From Branchipolynoe longqiensis (taxonomy: Eukaryota > Annelida > Polychaeta > Phyllodocida > Polynoidae): a stretch of 64,000 nt of DNA. The position numbers and the translations under genes are program-made. Under the pieces are notes generated by a model. The model was not told the origin of the DNA. It did not search any database and was given only the letters and a program-made list of their open reading frames with translations. Below are positions 44,701 to 56,460 of the stretch, in pieces. Within the stretch, counting starts at the first letter, position 1. Each line of letters opens with the position of its first letter. Where the stretch lies: positions 40,618,590-40,682,589 of the forward strand of contig CM059199.1 of assembly GCA_030323885.1 (NCBI GenBank), written 5' to 3'.

Positions 44701-45379
44701 TCCCCCTCCTCCCCTCCTCCAGTCCACAACTCCTCCTGCCTGTCAGCTGCTAGTCATCCGCATCCTCCTCCTCCTCTGCTCTACACCCTTCTTCTTCCTC
44801 CCTCATCCCTCTCCCTTACTCTACACCTCTTCTCTCCATCCTCCCTCGTGTCCACCCTCCACGTCCTCTGCACTTCTCCCAATCTCCATCTCCCCTTCTA
44901 TCCTCCCATGTCCCCTCTTTCCACCCACCCTCCCCTCTTCTAGCGACCATCCCCACCCTCATCCCCCTCCCCTGCCCTGCACCCATCCACCTTCCCCATC
45001 CCTCTGCTGTTCATCCCCGCTTCTCCCCTCCTCCCTCTCCCATGCGTTGCACCCTCCCCTCTTCCTTCCCACCCCCTTTCCGCTATCCTTCAAACCCCTC
45101 CTTATTCCCCATTGTCCCCTGCTCTCCAACCTCCCCTCCTCTGCTCTGCTGTGCTCTGCATCCCTCCTCTCCATCCTCCTTCCTCTCCCTTGGTCTCCAC
45201 TCTGTCGCAATCTTCTCCATCCTCCTCACACTCTCCTAGGCTGCACCCCTTCCCTTCGTCCACATCCTCTTTAATCTCACCCCTGCTATACAGCTCTCTC
45301 TTCCCTCACCTCATTCCTCTTACCTCAACTACACCCCTTCCACCTTCTCTACTTCCTCCTGCTGTCTACGAATCAGTGT
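44701..45379. repeat. Degenerate C/T-rich low-complexity DNA
   Basis: CTCCTCCTCTGCTCTACACC-type motifs without a fixed period. No gene. Confidence 0.75.
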
Positions 45380-46235
45380 AATGTCCTTTCCCCTTCCTCT
45401 CCCCCCACTCCTCCCCTCCTCCTCTCCCCCATTCCTCCATCCCTCTCTGTCCAGTCCTTTCCCCATACCGTGTCCCCATTCCCATTGCTCTCCCCCATTC
45501 CTCCATCTTTCACTGTCCAGTCCTTTCCCCATAGCCTCTCCTCCTCCCCTCCTCCTCTCCCCCACTCGGCAATCCCTCTCTGTCCAGTTCTTTCCCCATA
45601 CCCTCACATCCCCCCCCCCCATCCACTCCCCCACTCCTCCACCTTCCCTGTCCAGTCCTTTCCCCATAGCCTCTCCTCCTCCGCTCCTCCCCTCCTCTCT
45701 CCCCCACTCCTCAATCCCTCTCTGTCCAGTCCTTCCCCCATACCCTCTCCTCCCCTCCCCCCCTCCTCCACTCCTCAATCCCTCTCTGTGCAGTCCTTCC
45801 CCCATACCCTCTCCTCCCCTCCCCCCCTCCCTCCACTCCTCAATCCCTCTCTGTCCAGTCCTTTCCCCATAGCCTCTCCTCCTGCCCTCCTCCCCTCCTC
45901 TCTCCGCCACACCTCAATCCCTATCTGTCCAGTCCTTTCCCCATACCCGCACCTCCCCCCCTCCGCTCCCCTACTCCTCCACCTTCCCTGTCCAGTCCTT
46001 TCCCCATAGCCTCTCCTCCTGCCTTCCTCCCCTCCTCTCTCCCCCACACCTCAATCCCTCTCTGTCCAGTCCTTTCCCCATACCCACACCTCCCCCCCTC
46101 CCCCTCCCCCCCTCCTCCACACCTCAATCCCTCTCTGTCCTGTCCTTTCCCCATACCCTCACCTCCCGCCCCCTCCCCTCCTCTCTCCTCCACACCTCAA
46201 TCCCTCTCTGTCCAGTCCTTTCCCCATACCCTCTC
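45380..46235 (+). repeat. C-rich minisatellite, 66-70 bp units
   Basis: Units contain CAATCCCTCTCTGTCCAGTC, CTTTCCCCATACCCTCTCCT and a variable CCTCC run. About twelve units, some alternating in pairs (ACCTTCCCTGTCCAG against ATCCCTCTCTGTCCAG). Confidence 0.88.
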
Positions 46236-46603
46236 CTCTGCCCCCCTCCTCTCCCGGCCCTCCTCCCCACCTCTCCTCTCCCAGCCCTCCTCTCCCTCTC
46301 TCCGCTCACCCCCCTGTCCCTACTCATTCCCTCCGCTCACCCCATCACCCTCACCAGCCCCGGCTTTCATTGGACGTCCATCGGTACCCAAATAGGCCAT
46401 CACCCGGCACCCGGAGGAGAATAGATTGAATCAAGGGGCATCAAGGGTTTCAGGGGAGGAGCAGGACGGGCTACCGGGGAGGGAAGGGGCGGCGACCGGG
46501 GAGGATCCCGGACTATCGTCGGGGCAGCAAGGAAAGGGCTCTACACTACCAACAATTCACTACCTAAGAAAAACCCCACTAAACAAGGAATCGCCATTTC
46601 ACT
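46236..46603. other. Non-coding edge
   Basis: C-rich edge to about 46350, then unique DNA with no supported gene. Confidence 0.45.
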
Positions 46604-46889
46604 TTGGTTTGTTTTGTTTGGGGTTTATGTCCGACCAAAATCTATGGTCATATCAGGACGTGTACCGACTTGTGACATTGCGCACAGTGCGCACTCATGG
46701 TGAATTTATAGTGCTGTCCCACCCAGAGATCAAGCCACTGGCACCATGACCTGATATCCCACTCAGTCACATTATCCTGGCACTGAGCTAATCACTTCCT
46801 GCCCTATCCTAATAATGCCTAGCGCCAGGCTTGGGAGTGGCAAGTATAAATTTAGTAAGTTTCTGGTTCGACCGTCCGCGCGGCAAGCC
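46604..46889 (-). mobile_element. SINE copy 20, head decayed
   Basis: Begins GTTTGGGGTTTATGTCC. Body complete; the head ends GGTTCGACCGTCCGCGCGGC. Confidence 0.78.
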
Positions 46890-47400
46890 AAATTATGTGT
46901 GTGAGTGTGTGTGTGTGTGTGTTGAATGATTTGGTATATAAGAGGGGGGGGGGGGTTCCTATCTAAAAAAAAAAAGATTTAGAGGATAACAATGACAACA
47001 ATTTGTGTTGAATAATGTATATTGGTGTTATTACTGTCATTTGCACACACCTATCGTACCCGACTTTAGCTATACCGCTAGTACAAGTTACAACATATAA
47101 TTACCATCTCATATGTGAATTTTCAACCTATGCCATATGGTAATGAATAATATTTCCATTTCAACTCACTTGAGCTAGCTGCTGATAGCAATATCAAACT
47201 AAATATATACATATATTATAAATAAATGCATTTAATTGTCACATGCTTGAAAGATCGGTGCCAGAGGGATATCAAAAGACTATAATCAACGAATAAACTA
47301 TATTTACAACAATAAATTCTTGTTGTTATTACTATTATGCGAGCCTGCACTAGGCGATCATCTGCTGCATTTACACCCGATTTGAGGAGCGAGGTGGCTT
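46890..47400. other. AT-rich non-coding stretch
   Basis: Short (GT)n at about 46900-46921, G-run and A-run, then unique AT-rich DNA. No gene. Confidence 0.5.
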
Positions 47401-48440
47401 AATACCCCGGGAGGGGGCGTGGGGGGGGGGGCTCTGAGGGGTGAACCGGTGGCCGCCCGAGGCCGCCCTGTGTGCCGCAGAGAATGGAGTGTGGGCAGGG
47501 ACCAGGGGAGGGGCGGGGGATGGGCGGGGGATGGGCCGAGGGATGGGCCGGGGGATGGGCCGGGGGATTGGCCGGGGGATGGGCCGGGGGATGGGCCAGG
47601 GCCGAAGCGGGGACCGGGGCCGCGGATAGGGAAGGGGTGCGCGCAGGCGCGGGGTAGTAGTTTATGGAATCGGTGATTTTAATATGGCGATGTGGGAGTG
47701 GGAGGCGACCAGCGCGTGGGTGGGTGGTCCGGTGGGTGAGGGACGGGAGCTGGTCCGGGGATTCTCTGGGGGTGTGCCGGGGGTGTGCTGGGGTGGTGCC
47801 GGAGGTGGGCCGGGGGTGTGATGGGGTTGGGCCGGGGTTGGGCCGGGGTTGGTAGGATAAGGGGTGGGAGGGCGCCCTACAGGAGTAGATGGATAGATAG
47901 ATAGATAGATAATATAGATAGACAGATATGCCGCGTCGGCAACGGACGGATGGCCGTAGGGCCGCGGTGGGGGCTGTGGGGGCGGAAGGGCGCTGATGTG
48001 GGGGTAGATTGCGGGGTGGTGGCTGAGGGACACGGGGCTGGGGCTGGGGCTGGGGCTTGGTGTGGGGACATGGGATGGGGCTGGGGGCAAGGGGCTGGTG
48101 GAAGAGGTCTGGAGGCTGATGGCCGAGAAACTGGGGCTGGAGGAAGGGGGTCTGGGGGTAGGGGTGTAGGGTGTGGGGGTTGAGGGCTGGGAAACTGGGG
48201 CTGGTGTTAGGGGGTCTGGGGCTCGGGGATGTGGTTGGGGGCTGGGGCTGGGGCTGGGGGCATGGGGCTGGAAAGGGGTATGGGTGTAGATGGCCGAGGA
48301 ACTGGGTCTGGAGTTAGATGGTCTGGGGGTAGGGGTGTAGGGTGTGGGGGTTGAGGGCTGGGAAACTGGGGCTGGTGTTAGGGGGTCTGGGGCTCGGGGA
48401 ACGGGTTGGGGGCTGGGGGTTGAGGGCTGGGGCTGGGACA
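47401..48440. repeat. G-rich minisatellites
   Basis: Three simple arrays: GGGGGATGGGCC (47515-47610), GGGCCGGGGTTGGGCC types (47740-47870) and GGGGCTGGGGCT types (48010-48440). The last includes a duplicated block around GGGTGTAGGGTGTGGGGGTT (48158 and 48331). A (GATA)n run lies at about 47890-47912. No gene. Confidence 0.85.
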
Positions 48441-48895
48441 GTATTCCTGTCACCACTTGTAGGCGTGTATATACTTGTTCTGCATTGCCCAGTCCCTACC
48501 CCCTCCCCGTACTCCCCCTTCCCCCACCACCTACCCACGCACCCACCCACCCGCCCTCTCACACTCCTCCCCAATGCCCGCATACCGGATCATACCTAAC
48601 CGGAAGGGACAGGAAGACAAGGTACTGGATGAGCAGCGTCCAGTCGGGTGGTTAGATGCACACATCGCGTGTATACATCAGAGAGTTGATGCACTTCCGC
48701 GGAGAGTTGGTGCACTTCCGGTCTTCTTGACATGGGGCAACTGAGGCATATGAAATGCACTTGTAAATGAATGCGGGCATCCATAGACTATTGGCCGGGG
48801 TCAGGGAAGGGAACCTCTCTCTCATCCCACTGAGGACATAGGCTATCTTAATGCATCCCCGCACCATAATGTCGCCATATATATATATATATATA
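48441..48895. other. Non-coding stretch
   Basis: No gene or known repeat. A TA tract at 48877 leads into the next cluster. Confidence 0.45.
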
Positions 48896-49042
48896 TGTGT
48901 GTGTGATGTATAACGAATTATGTGAGTATAAAGGGATATAAGGGAATTATTATCATTATTGTTATACTCCGTAAGACCCAACACTGTCCAATGGCGCCAC
49001 CTACAGCCTCCTCGCCTCCACCGGATGTAGATCAGGGTCAGT
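48896..49042 (+). repeat. TA-flanked repeat family copy
   Basis: GATGTATAACGAATTATGTG, AGTATAAAGG, CTCCGTAAGACCCAA, ATGGCGCCACC and CTCCACCGGATGTAGA. Closest to the copy at 8485. Confidence 0.7.
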
Positions 49043-49069
49043 GTTATATATATATATATATATATATAT

Positions 49070-49263
49070 GTATGATGTATAAGCATTATGCGAGTATAAA
49101 GGTGTGGAAGGGAGTTATTATTATTGTACTATTATATTGCTATTCGTTATATCCATTTGGTGCGGAGTACCCCTCCCACGTGACCAGTGGCGCCACCACC
49201 GCCACCGTTCCTAACTACGGACGCGCAACACTGTCATTCACGCCCGAGAATATTATCCACGCC

Positions 49264-49266
<3 letters not shown>
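49070..49266 (+). repeat. TA-flanked repeat family copy
   Basis: GATGTATAAGCATTATGCGA, GTATAAAGGTGTGGAAGGGA, GTGGCGCCACCACC, CTAACTACGG and CACTGTCATTC. Closest to the copy at 1885. TA tracts lie on both sides. Confidence 0.72.
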
Positions 49267-49316
<50 letters not shown>

Positions 49317-49327
49317 GCATGCATATA

Positions 49328-49517
49328 TATGTGCTCTATAATCCATTATGGGAATATAAACAAGGACACTACCGATCTTCAGTTCCCTATGTAATAGTTA
49401 GCACTTATCCTATCTAGCTGACCCTGTTATTATGACATAGACCATGGTGGCGCCCCCTGTGAGCGGCCCTGTGCACTGTATGCCAGCTGCGCCTGGCCTT
49501 AACGCCTTCAATTTTAA

Positions 49518-49520
<3 letters not shown>
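49328..49520 (+). repeat. TA-flanked repeat family copy, diverged
   Basis: TGTGCTCTATAATCCATTAT, GGGAATATAAACAAGG and GGTGGCGCCCCC, between TA tracts at 49267-49312 and 49521-49567. Confidence 0.6.
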
Positions 49521-49570
<50 letters not shown>

Positions 49571-49615
49571 TGTATATTATGCAAATGTATATTTATGCAC
49601 ATATGTAGTTCATAT

Positions 49616-49820
49616 GGTTGGATGGTTGTTGGAGTTTTATGTCCTGGCAACATCTAAGGTCATATCCGTACAGGTACCGACTTCTGACAGTGCACACTCA
49701 TGGCTACTTTATAGTACTGTCCCACTGGCCGACCAGGCCACCAGCACCATTATGTGATATCACAGTCACATTATCCTGACACTGAGCCAACCAGTGCTTG
49801 CCCTATCCTGTTAATGCCGA
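49616..49820 (-). mobile_element. SINE copy 21, head missing
   Basis: Body from GTTGGATGGTTGTTGGAG to CCCTATCCTGTTAATGCC. The head half is absent. Confidence 0.8.
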
Positions 49821-50645
49821 TGCATATATGTATATATGCATCTTATGCTTATGGCATTTGCTGCTGTCAATCACCACTAATTAACTACAGTAACAACATA
49901 CTGTAAAATTTTCCGATATAATGGCATGGGGATCTATGTGAAATTACAATAATAAATTGCAAACTGTCTATATAATGATAAATGGTGATATATAAAAACC
50001 AAAGGCATATGAGGGATATGTGGAGTTGGTAAACTATTACTCATTAGGTATAGAAATTGTGTAGTAAAATAGTCGTTGGAGGAGTGTCACTTCCTAGAAA
50101 TACTCTTTGGAAGAGTCACCTCACATACCCCGTCCCCCCATGGTGTTATTTATGGATCATTGGCCACCACAAGGCACTGTAGCCAGCATAACAAGGCCTT
50201 GGATACAGCAGATTGTACTCTGATTGGTGGATCAACCCCTGTGACCACTGCCACCTTGGATTCTAGAAAACCTATATAAAGTAATAAATGAAGGATTCTC
50301 ATTCTCCTACTTTCTCTCTTCACCTACTTTCCTTCATTACCTGTATTGATTTCCCTTGGCTTGTCCACACCACCCACACCACCAGCCGGCGACTTTACAA
50401 TACAAAACATATGTTGGTTAATGGTTACGTGCACACTGCAGTAAATGTTCATAAGTGGGTTTATGGTTATGGTTTATGGTATTCTTCAACCATACATCAA
50501 TGCATGCAATGGATGCACTAAATTGACTGACATTCCTATTAAAATGCAGTTGTTATTAAACCAGAAATTACAAAAAGGCAATAGAAATAACTCTCCCATT
50601 TAGAAAGAAACCCCACCACATGCTTCTATTTCTGTCCGCACTTGG
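49821..50645. other. Unique DNA with promoter-like segment
   Basis: An inverted CCAAT motif (ATTGG at 50223-50227) stands 46 bp before a TATATAAA box at 50273-50280, an arrangement found in polymerase II promoters and LTRs. No credible ORF follows within the visible DNA, and no LTR partner was found, so the assignment is tentative. Confidence 0.25.
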
Positions 50646-51490
50646 CCCACCACACAGTTAAATACTCCCACCCCGCCACACACACACCACACATACACCA
50701 CACACCACAAACACCACGTGCACCACGCACACCACACGCACCACACACACCACTCATGACACTCATACGCACACCACACACACCACATATACCATATACA
50801 CTGCACACACCACACCCACACCACACACAACACCCACACCACACACACCACACTCACCTGACACACCTGACACATACATCACACACCACACACATCACAC
50901 ATACACCACACACCACAAACAACATGTGCACCACGCACACCACACTCACCACACACACCACTCACGACACTCATGACGCACACCACACACACCACACATA
51001 CCATATACACTGCACACACCACACCCACACCACACACAGCATCCGCACCACGCACACTACACTCACCTGACACACCTGACACACACCACACACACACCAC
51101 ACACCAGACTCACTGCACACATCACTCAATATGCACACCACACACACGACACATACCACATACACTGCACACACCACACCCACCCCACACCCACACTACA
51201 CACACTACACCTGCCTGACACACATCACACACCACACACACCAGAAACACCACACTCATCACCACACACAACACTCACTACATACACCACACACACCACA
51301 CATACCATATACACCGCACACACCACATCCACCACACCCACACCACACCCACCACACCCACACCACACCCACACCACACACACCTGGCACACACATCACA
51401 CACCATACACACCACACACACCACGCACCACACGTCACACACCACACACCACACACCACACACCACACACCACACACCACACACCACCAC
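50646..51490. repeat. CACCACACA-rich microsatellite
   Basis: Degenerate CACACCACACACACCAC DNA with larger repeated pieces (CATACCATATACACTGCACA recurs about five times). Open frames are artefacts. Confidence 0.9.
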
Positions 51491-51658
51491 CACGCCACTG
51501 ACATAAAACACTTCTATCAGATGATGCTTCTCTTTGTCAAGGAAACGACGCCGGCACAATTTGAGAACGTCACTATTAATACTAGTCCAAACATAAAAAC
51601 CTGCGGACAGTGCACTGGTCCCTTGCGATGAACCACCCCACCTGATAACAACCCGGGA

Positions 51659-51992
51659 CCAGACGGGATGGCAGAATGAGTTGAACATCTGTCTCCCATT
51701 TCGACAGATCGTGGGATTCGAACCCATGGTCGAGTCTAACCAATGACTTAAACATTGATACCTGTCCCTTCATAGTCTGGAGGCACTCGGCATTACTAGG
51801 ATAGGGCATGGACTGGTTGGCTGAGAATCATGATAATGTGACTAAGTAGGATAGCATGTCATGGTGTTGGCATCCTGGTCTCCCGTTGAGGCAGCACTAT
51901 AAATTCACTGAGAGTGTGCACTGTCACAAGTCAGTACCCATCCTGATATGACCTTAGATGTTGCCAGGACGTAATACTCCAACAACCAATCA
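51659..51992 (+). mobile_element. SINE copy 22 (head type A)
   Basis: Full length from CCAGACGGGATGGCAGAATG to CCAACAACCAATCAC. Confidence 0.86.
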
Positions 51993-53576
51993 CACCACCT
52001 CGACCCCCACCCACACCCACACATCCATACATAGTTAGACTGCGCAGAAAACTTCGCATTTGCTTTCAATTCCAGGGGTACGACTGTTGCAGTCTGCACT
52101 GACCTCTCAGGCAAGGAGCCACATGGATAGGCATGGATAAGGTGATTACATTAAATACCTTTAGGGAAATTTTGAAGTGAAAGCAATTGAAAATAATTTG
52201 GTTGCGCACACCAGTTGAAGCCAACTATATTAACAAGGTCACATCACCAGCTTTCAAAGCTAGCGATTGTTGATGTTCCTAAAGAGAAACACCAAATTAA
52301 TAATTAATGAATAAACCGATATCTAAATTGGATCCTACAACTGAAATCTGCATAAGTGTTTATCGTTTGAATATATTACGCTCCCATCGGATTATGCGAC
52401 TTTAACTTCCAATATTCGAAAATTGAAATAAGACGGCAAATAACTAAGTATAAAAACACGGGTCTCTGCCGCTGTGAGAACCCTATGTGATTACAATACT
52501 CTCCCCCTTCATTTCACCTGTGATGCCATTTAGCCTGATCAATTTAACCATGTCTATAAAGAGGAAGGAATTTAACCATGTCTATAAAGAGGAAGGAAAA
52601 CTAGTCACAATGATGAACAGTGAATAAGTTGTGCTTTATTGGCAGCAACTCCTGTCATCCCCCATTCATGTGACCTAGCACCTGTACTCCTCCTATACTG
52701 CCCACACTATGTCTCATAGTCTTTTAGCCTGCATGTTGAACCAGTGCCCACAACCCATGGGACAGGAGTCCTATGGCTGTGGATACACTCAATTAGAATA
52801 GCTGAATTTTGATAGCATCAGACAGAGTGTCTGGGGTCCTGCTCAGAAGTTGGTCTGTCTCACTCAAGAGCCAGGATGAGAGTGATTCTCCTTCAGTGTG
52901 TCTGAAGCAAACTCATGAATAATTAATTAGCTGAGACTAGTGTGTGGGTCAGGATAGGCCAAGAGAGTCAGGTGACCAGACATTCCCCAACCAGCCAATG
53001 AGACACCTCCCCACAGACTGGGTGGGTGACCACCCCATTAGGGGCTGTCACTCAAGCCATCTGCAGGTGGTGCACTCTATACATATGCTAATGAGGCTGG
53101 TGGGTCAGTCGGTGGTCTTGGGTGGACAGGATGTTGCAACAGTTACAGATTTATATATAGTAAAATCTTTCTTTTCCTCTTGTGTATTCTTTATGAACAC
53201 CAAGAGAACATTTCAACCATCATGTACTGTTTCTTACAAAGGAACTCTTTTCATTAACTCCAAACATCATATATAACAGATAGTTTACTCTATTCAGCAT
53301 CATGTACATTTCCATCAACTCCACTCTTAGTAGATAACATATAGTTTACCTCACTCAGTATCATGTACAATGGGAGTGGACTTTTGTTGACTTTAGTTTA
53401 CTTTTAGTTTACATACTATCAGTCCCACTCCAGCATCCAAGAATAATAATGCTCTCTGCCAATATATAATTCTTAACCGAAAATCCGTATATTTGTACAT
53501 AAGGACTCCACCGCCCAGGAAGCCTACCTACATTTACACTACTACACCAATGCTTTTCAAACGCTTTGTTTATAAG
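51993..53576. other. Non-coding stretch with short duplications
   Basis: A perfect 28-bp tandem duplication (TTTAACCATGTCTATAAAGA...) lies at 52543-52598. Near 53205-53375 a segment with ATCATGTACA and ATAGTTTAC occurs about three times. No gene is supported. Confidence 0.5.
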
Positions 53577-53616
53577 GGACTTACATCCTGGCAACATCTA
53601 AGGTCATATCAGTACG
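53577..53616 (-). mobile_element. SINE copy 23, tail fragment
   Basis: ACTTACATCCTGGCAACATC, then TAAGGTCATATCAGTACG. Confidence 0.65.
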
Positions 53617-53974
53617 ATCTAGGTGTTTTCTGCCTTTTTTTGCTCCATCCTTTCCCCGGTGCCACCCAATCCCCACCTCTTTTTTTTGTTCTCTCTCTTT
53701 GATTAGAATGCACATGGAATTCTCAAGCACGCCCCCTGGTGAGATACATTCTCCCTAGTAACACCGAGGAGCGTTGCCATGGGCGACATGAATGCAGGTT
53801 AATGATATGGCATGCACACTTCTGGAGTCAGTGGTGTTGTTTTTCTTCGTGCCAGCAAACACGCCATGGTTTAATAATACAGAATAATTTAAACAACGTT
53901 CCCCATCACATTTTCTTTTTTAAACCATACAATAGATACAACAATAATATCTCTATGAACATTGGTAGGGATCT

Positions 53975-54562
53975 GGGTCATTCCATAAAACTGGGCATGA
54001 AAGTGTGACATGGAAGCCAAAAGTGAAAAGCTTCCAAATAATAGCAAAAAACCTTCCTCATAATAGCCTAATCCAATGTCCTATGAAGGTTTGCATGTTT
54101 TGCATATGTCAGAGTTGAACAAAATGAATTTCACTTTTTAAATTAGAACTTATACAAATTGAGCAATACATTAATATCACTTGTGTAACATGAAAATCAA
54201 AGACACATACATAACCTCATTTTAACATATACAACATAGTAAAACAAGATTTTATTGATTAGTCTTAAGCAGACAAGGTTATGACTTACAAGAAAAAACT
54301 GTAAAAATAAGTTGAAAAAAAGTTTGGCTGCATGCATAGTGTAAATGTGTAAATTTTCACTTTTTCACATTAACACAAAATCATATAAGTAAATTTTTCA
54401 TTTATTTCTTGGGATAGCTTCAATAAATGTACTATTGCTAACATCCTTAATACACAGAGGATAGAATACTTATTTGACTTGCAATCAATAAGAGAAAGAA
54501 CAAATTATCAGCATCGTAATGTGGAAACCAAATATGTGGTGCCCAGTTTTAAAGAATAACCC
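53975..54562. mobile_element. 588-bp TIR element, intact (empty-site copy)
   Basis: Inverted ends GGGTCATTCCATAAAACTGG and the complement of GGGTTATTCTTTAAAACTGG match at about 20 of 23 positions. The interior is AT-rich and non-coding. The sequence is homologous end to end with 57855-58269 plus 61358-61533, where Ngaro-2 lies between TCATAT and AAGTA. Here TCATATAAGTA (54381-54391) is uninterrupted. No target duplication is evident. Confidence 0.8.
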
Positions 54563-54630
54563 ATGTCTTCTTGGAAAAAAGTTAAAGGCAGGTACAGGTC
54601 AACTGAGTGAGTCTCAGGTAATAGCTTTAA

Positions 54631-54957
54631 TGGTTGTTTGTTGGGGTTTTAAGTCCTGTTAACATCAGCGATCAAATCAGAACCGGTCGGACTTGCACTG
54701 TGTTCACTAATTGTGACTTTATAGTGGTGCTTCACTGTAAATCAAGGCCACCAGCACAATGACCCAATTTCCCACTAAGTCAGATTATCTTGATACTGAG
54801 CAAGCCAGTCCTTGCCCTATCCTAGTAATACCGAACGCCAGGTTAGATAGCCACCAGTATCAAGTTTCCAAGTCATTGATTTGACTTGGTGAGGATTGGA
54901 ACTCCTGACATCTCGCATGGGAAGCCTAAGTTCTACCGATTCGGGCAACGCATCCCA
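54631..54957 (-). mobile_element. SINE copy 24 (head type B)
   Basis: Full length, older, with several substitutions in body and head (TACCGATTCGGGCAACGC). Confidence 0.8.
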
Positions 54958-55040
54958 TTAGTGATTTAATGAGTGACTTTAAGGCAAGTCGGGCCACACA
55001 GGCCATCCGCAGTGTCGCTTTGTGTATGCCAGGCATATTT

Positions 55041-55373
55041 TGTTTGTTGTTGTTTTATGTCCTAGCAACATCTCAGGTTATATCAGGATGGGTACCTACT
55101 TGTGACAGTGCACACTCACGGTGACCTTATAGTGCTGCCCCACTGGGAGACCAGGCCGCCAGCACCATGACCTGATTTCCCACTCAGTCACATTATCCTG
55201 ACACTGAGCCAATCAGTCCTTGCCCTATCCCAATAATGCTGAGCACTAGGCTAGGAAGCGACAAGTATACATTTTTAAGTCATTGGTTTGACTCGACCAG
55301 GGTTCGAAGACACAATCCCACGGTCTACCAACACGGGAGAGGGATGCTCTAACTCATTCGGCCATCCTGTCTG
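55041..55373 (-). mobile_element. SINE copy 25 (head type A)
   Basis: Full length from TTTGTTGTTGTTTTATGTCC to TTCGGCCATCCTGTCTG. Mirror partner of copy 26. Confidence 0.86.
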
Positions 55374-55701
55374 ATTGCCTGGCATAGTTCAGCATCCCAT
55401 TCGCAGGTTAATTTGATAATAATGTCAAGAAATAGGTTAGCTAATGCTGGCCTGAATTGAAAGTAGTACAGCCCAAGCAAAGCTAATATCGTTAACAGGG
55501 AAGAATGGAATACTATACAGGGTAACAAACACATCCCCACTCCCACATTTCTGGTACAATTTATTTCTTGAAGATTTATACTGCCTATCATGGATAAGTC
55601 TGCATAGACTTGTTCTCACCATTAGACAGTTTGTTGATAGAAAGCCTGAGCCTACACTTTCACCGACCCAAGGGGTTTTAATTGAAACTATGCCAGGCAA
55701 T
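55374..55701. repeat. Segment with 16-bp inverted ends between mirrored SINEs
   Basis: ATTGCCTGGCATAGTT (55374-55389) and its exact complement (55686-55701) bound 328 bp of unknown DNA. On both sides a type A SINE head points inward to it. Open frames on the minus strand have no recognised domain. Confidence 0.65.
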
Positions 55702-55836
55702 CAGACGGGATGGCCGAATGAATTATAGCGTCTGTCTCCCATGTTGGTAGACCATGTGAATGTGTGTTTGAACCCTGGTTGAGTCAAACGAATGACTTAA
55801 AAATTGATACTTGTCGCTTCCTAGACTAGTGGATAG
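55702..55836 (+). mobile_element. SINE copy 26, 3' truncated (head type A)
   Basis: CAGACGGGATGGCCGAATGA to CTTGTCGCTTCCTAGAC; the rest of the body is lost. Confidence 0.8.
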
Positions 55837-55920
55837 TATCCAATAATGTGGACTGCACCCACAACATCAATATGGTTGCTTATTAATCAACTTGCACTAA
55901 TTATACTTAACACATGCTCC

Positions 55921-56130
55921 ACCCAACAAGGCATGCATAATTCCAGCATGTTCTATATATGTTGTGTGGATGGAGAAGGGATGATTTTTCAAATGCGTCT
56001 GGCTTAAAGTAACTTAGGCCACGCTACAACCCACAAGGCATGCATATTTCCAACACCATGTTCTATGAATATTTCGGGGGCCGGTGCAAAAGAGATGATT
56101 TGTCAAATGGGTCTGGCTTCAAGTCAAAAC
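55921..56130. repeat. Two-unit tandem duplication, about 110 bp
   Basis: AAGGCATGCATAATTCC, CATGTTCTAT, GATGATTT and TCAAATGCGTCTGGCTT recur in order in the second unit, with drift. Confidence 0.7.
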
Positions 56131-56139
56131 CTGGCTCAA

Positions 56140-56460
56140 ATTGACGGAGTAGCGGGTCACGTGACTGCAATCCGGCTGCCGCATGACCACCCAGTACGTT
56201 GTTATGTTCAGCTGAGTCAGACCAATGACTTATAAAATTGATATTTGTCGCTACCTAGTCTGGCACTTGGCATTAATAGGATAGGACAAGGAATGGTTAG
56301 CACAGTGTCAGGATAATGTGACTGTTTGGGATATCAGGTCATGGTGCCAGCGGTCTGGTCTCCCAGTGGGGAAGCACAATAAATTGCAATGAGTGTGCAC
56401 TGTCACTAGTCTGTACCCATCCTGATATGACCTTAGATGTTGCTAGGATACAAAACAATA
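56140..56460 (+). mobile_element. SINE copy 27, head degraded
   Basis: Body from GACCAATGACTTATAAAATT to AGATGTTGCTAGGATACAAA is intact; the head is barely recognisable. Confidence 0.8.

Noticed and set aside
42055..46327. Pro/Ser-rich or Gly/Arg/Glu-rich proteins
   Set aside because: They follow C-rich and purine-rich minisatellites; opposite strands are open at once.
50288..50521. 77-aa ORF just after the TATATAAA motif
   Set aside because: The ATG lies only 8 bp after the TATA box, too close for a transcript start to precede it; no domain is visible.
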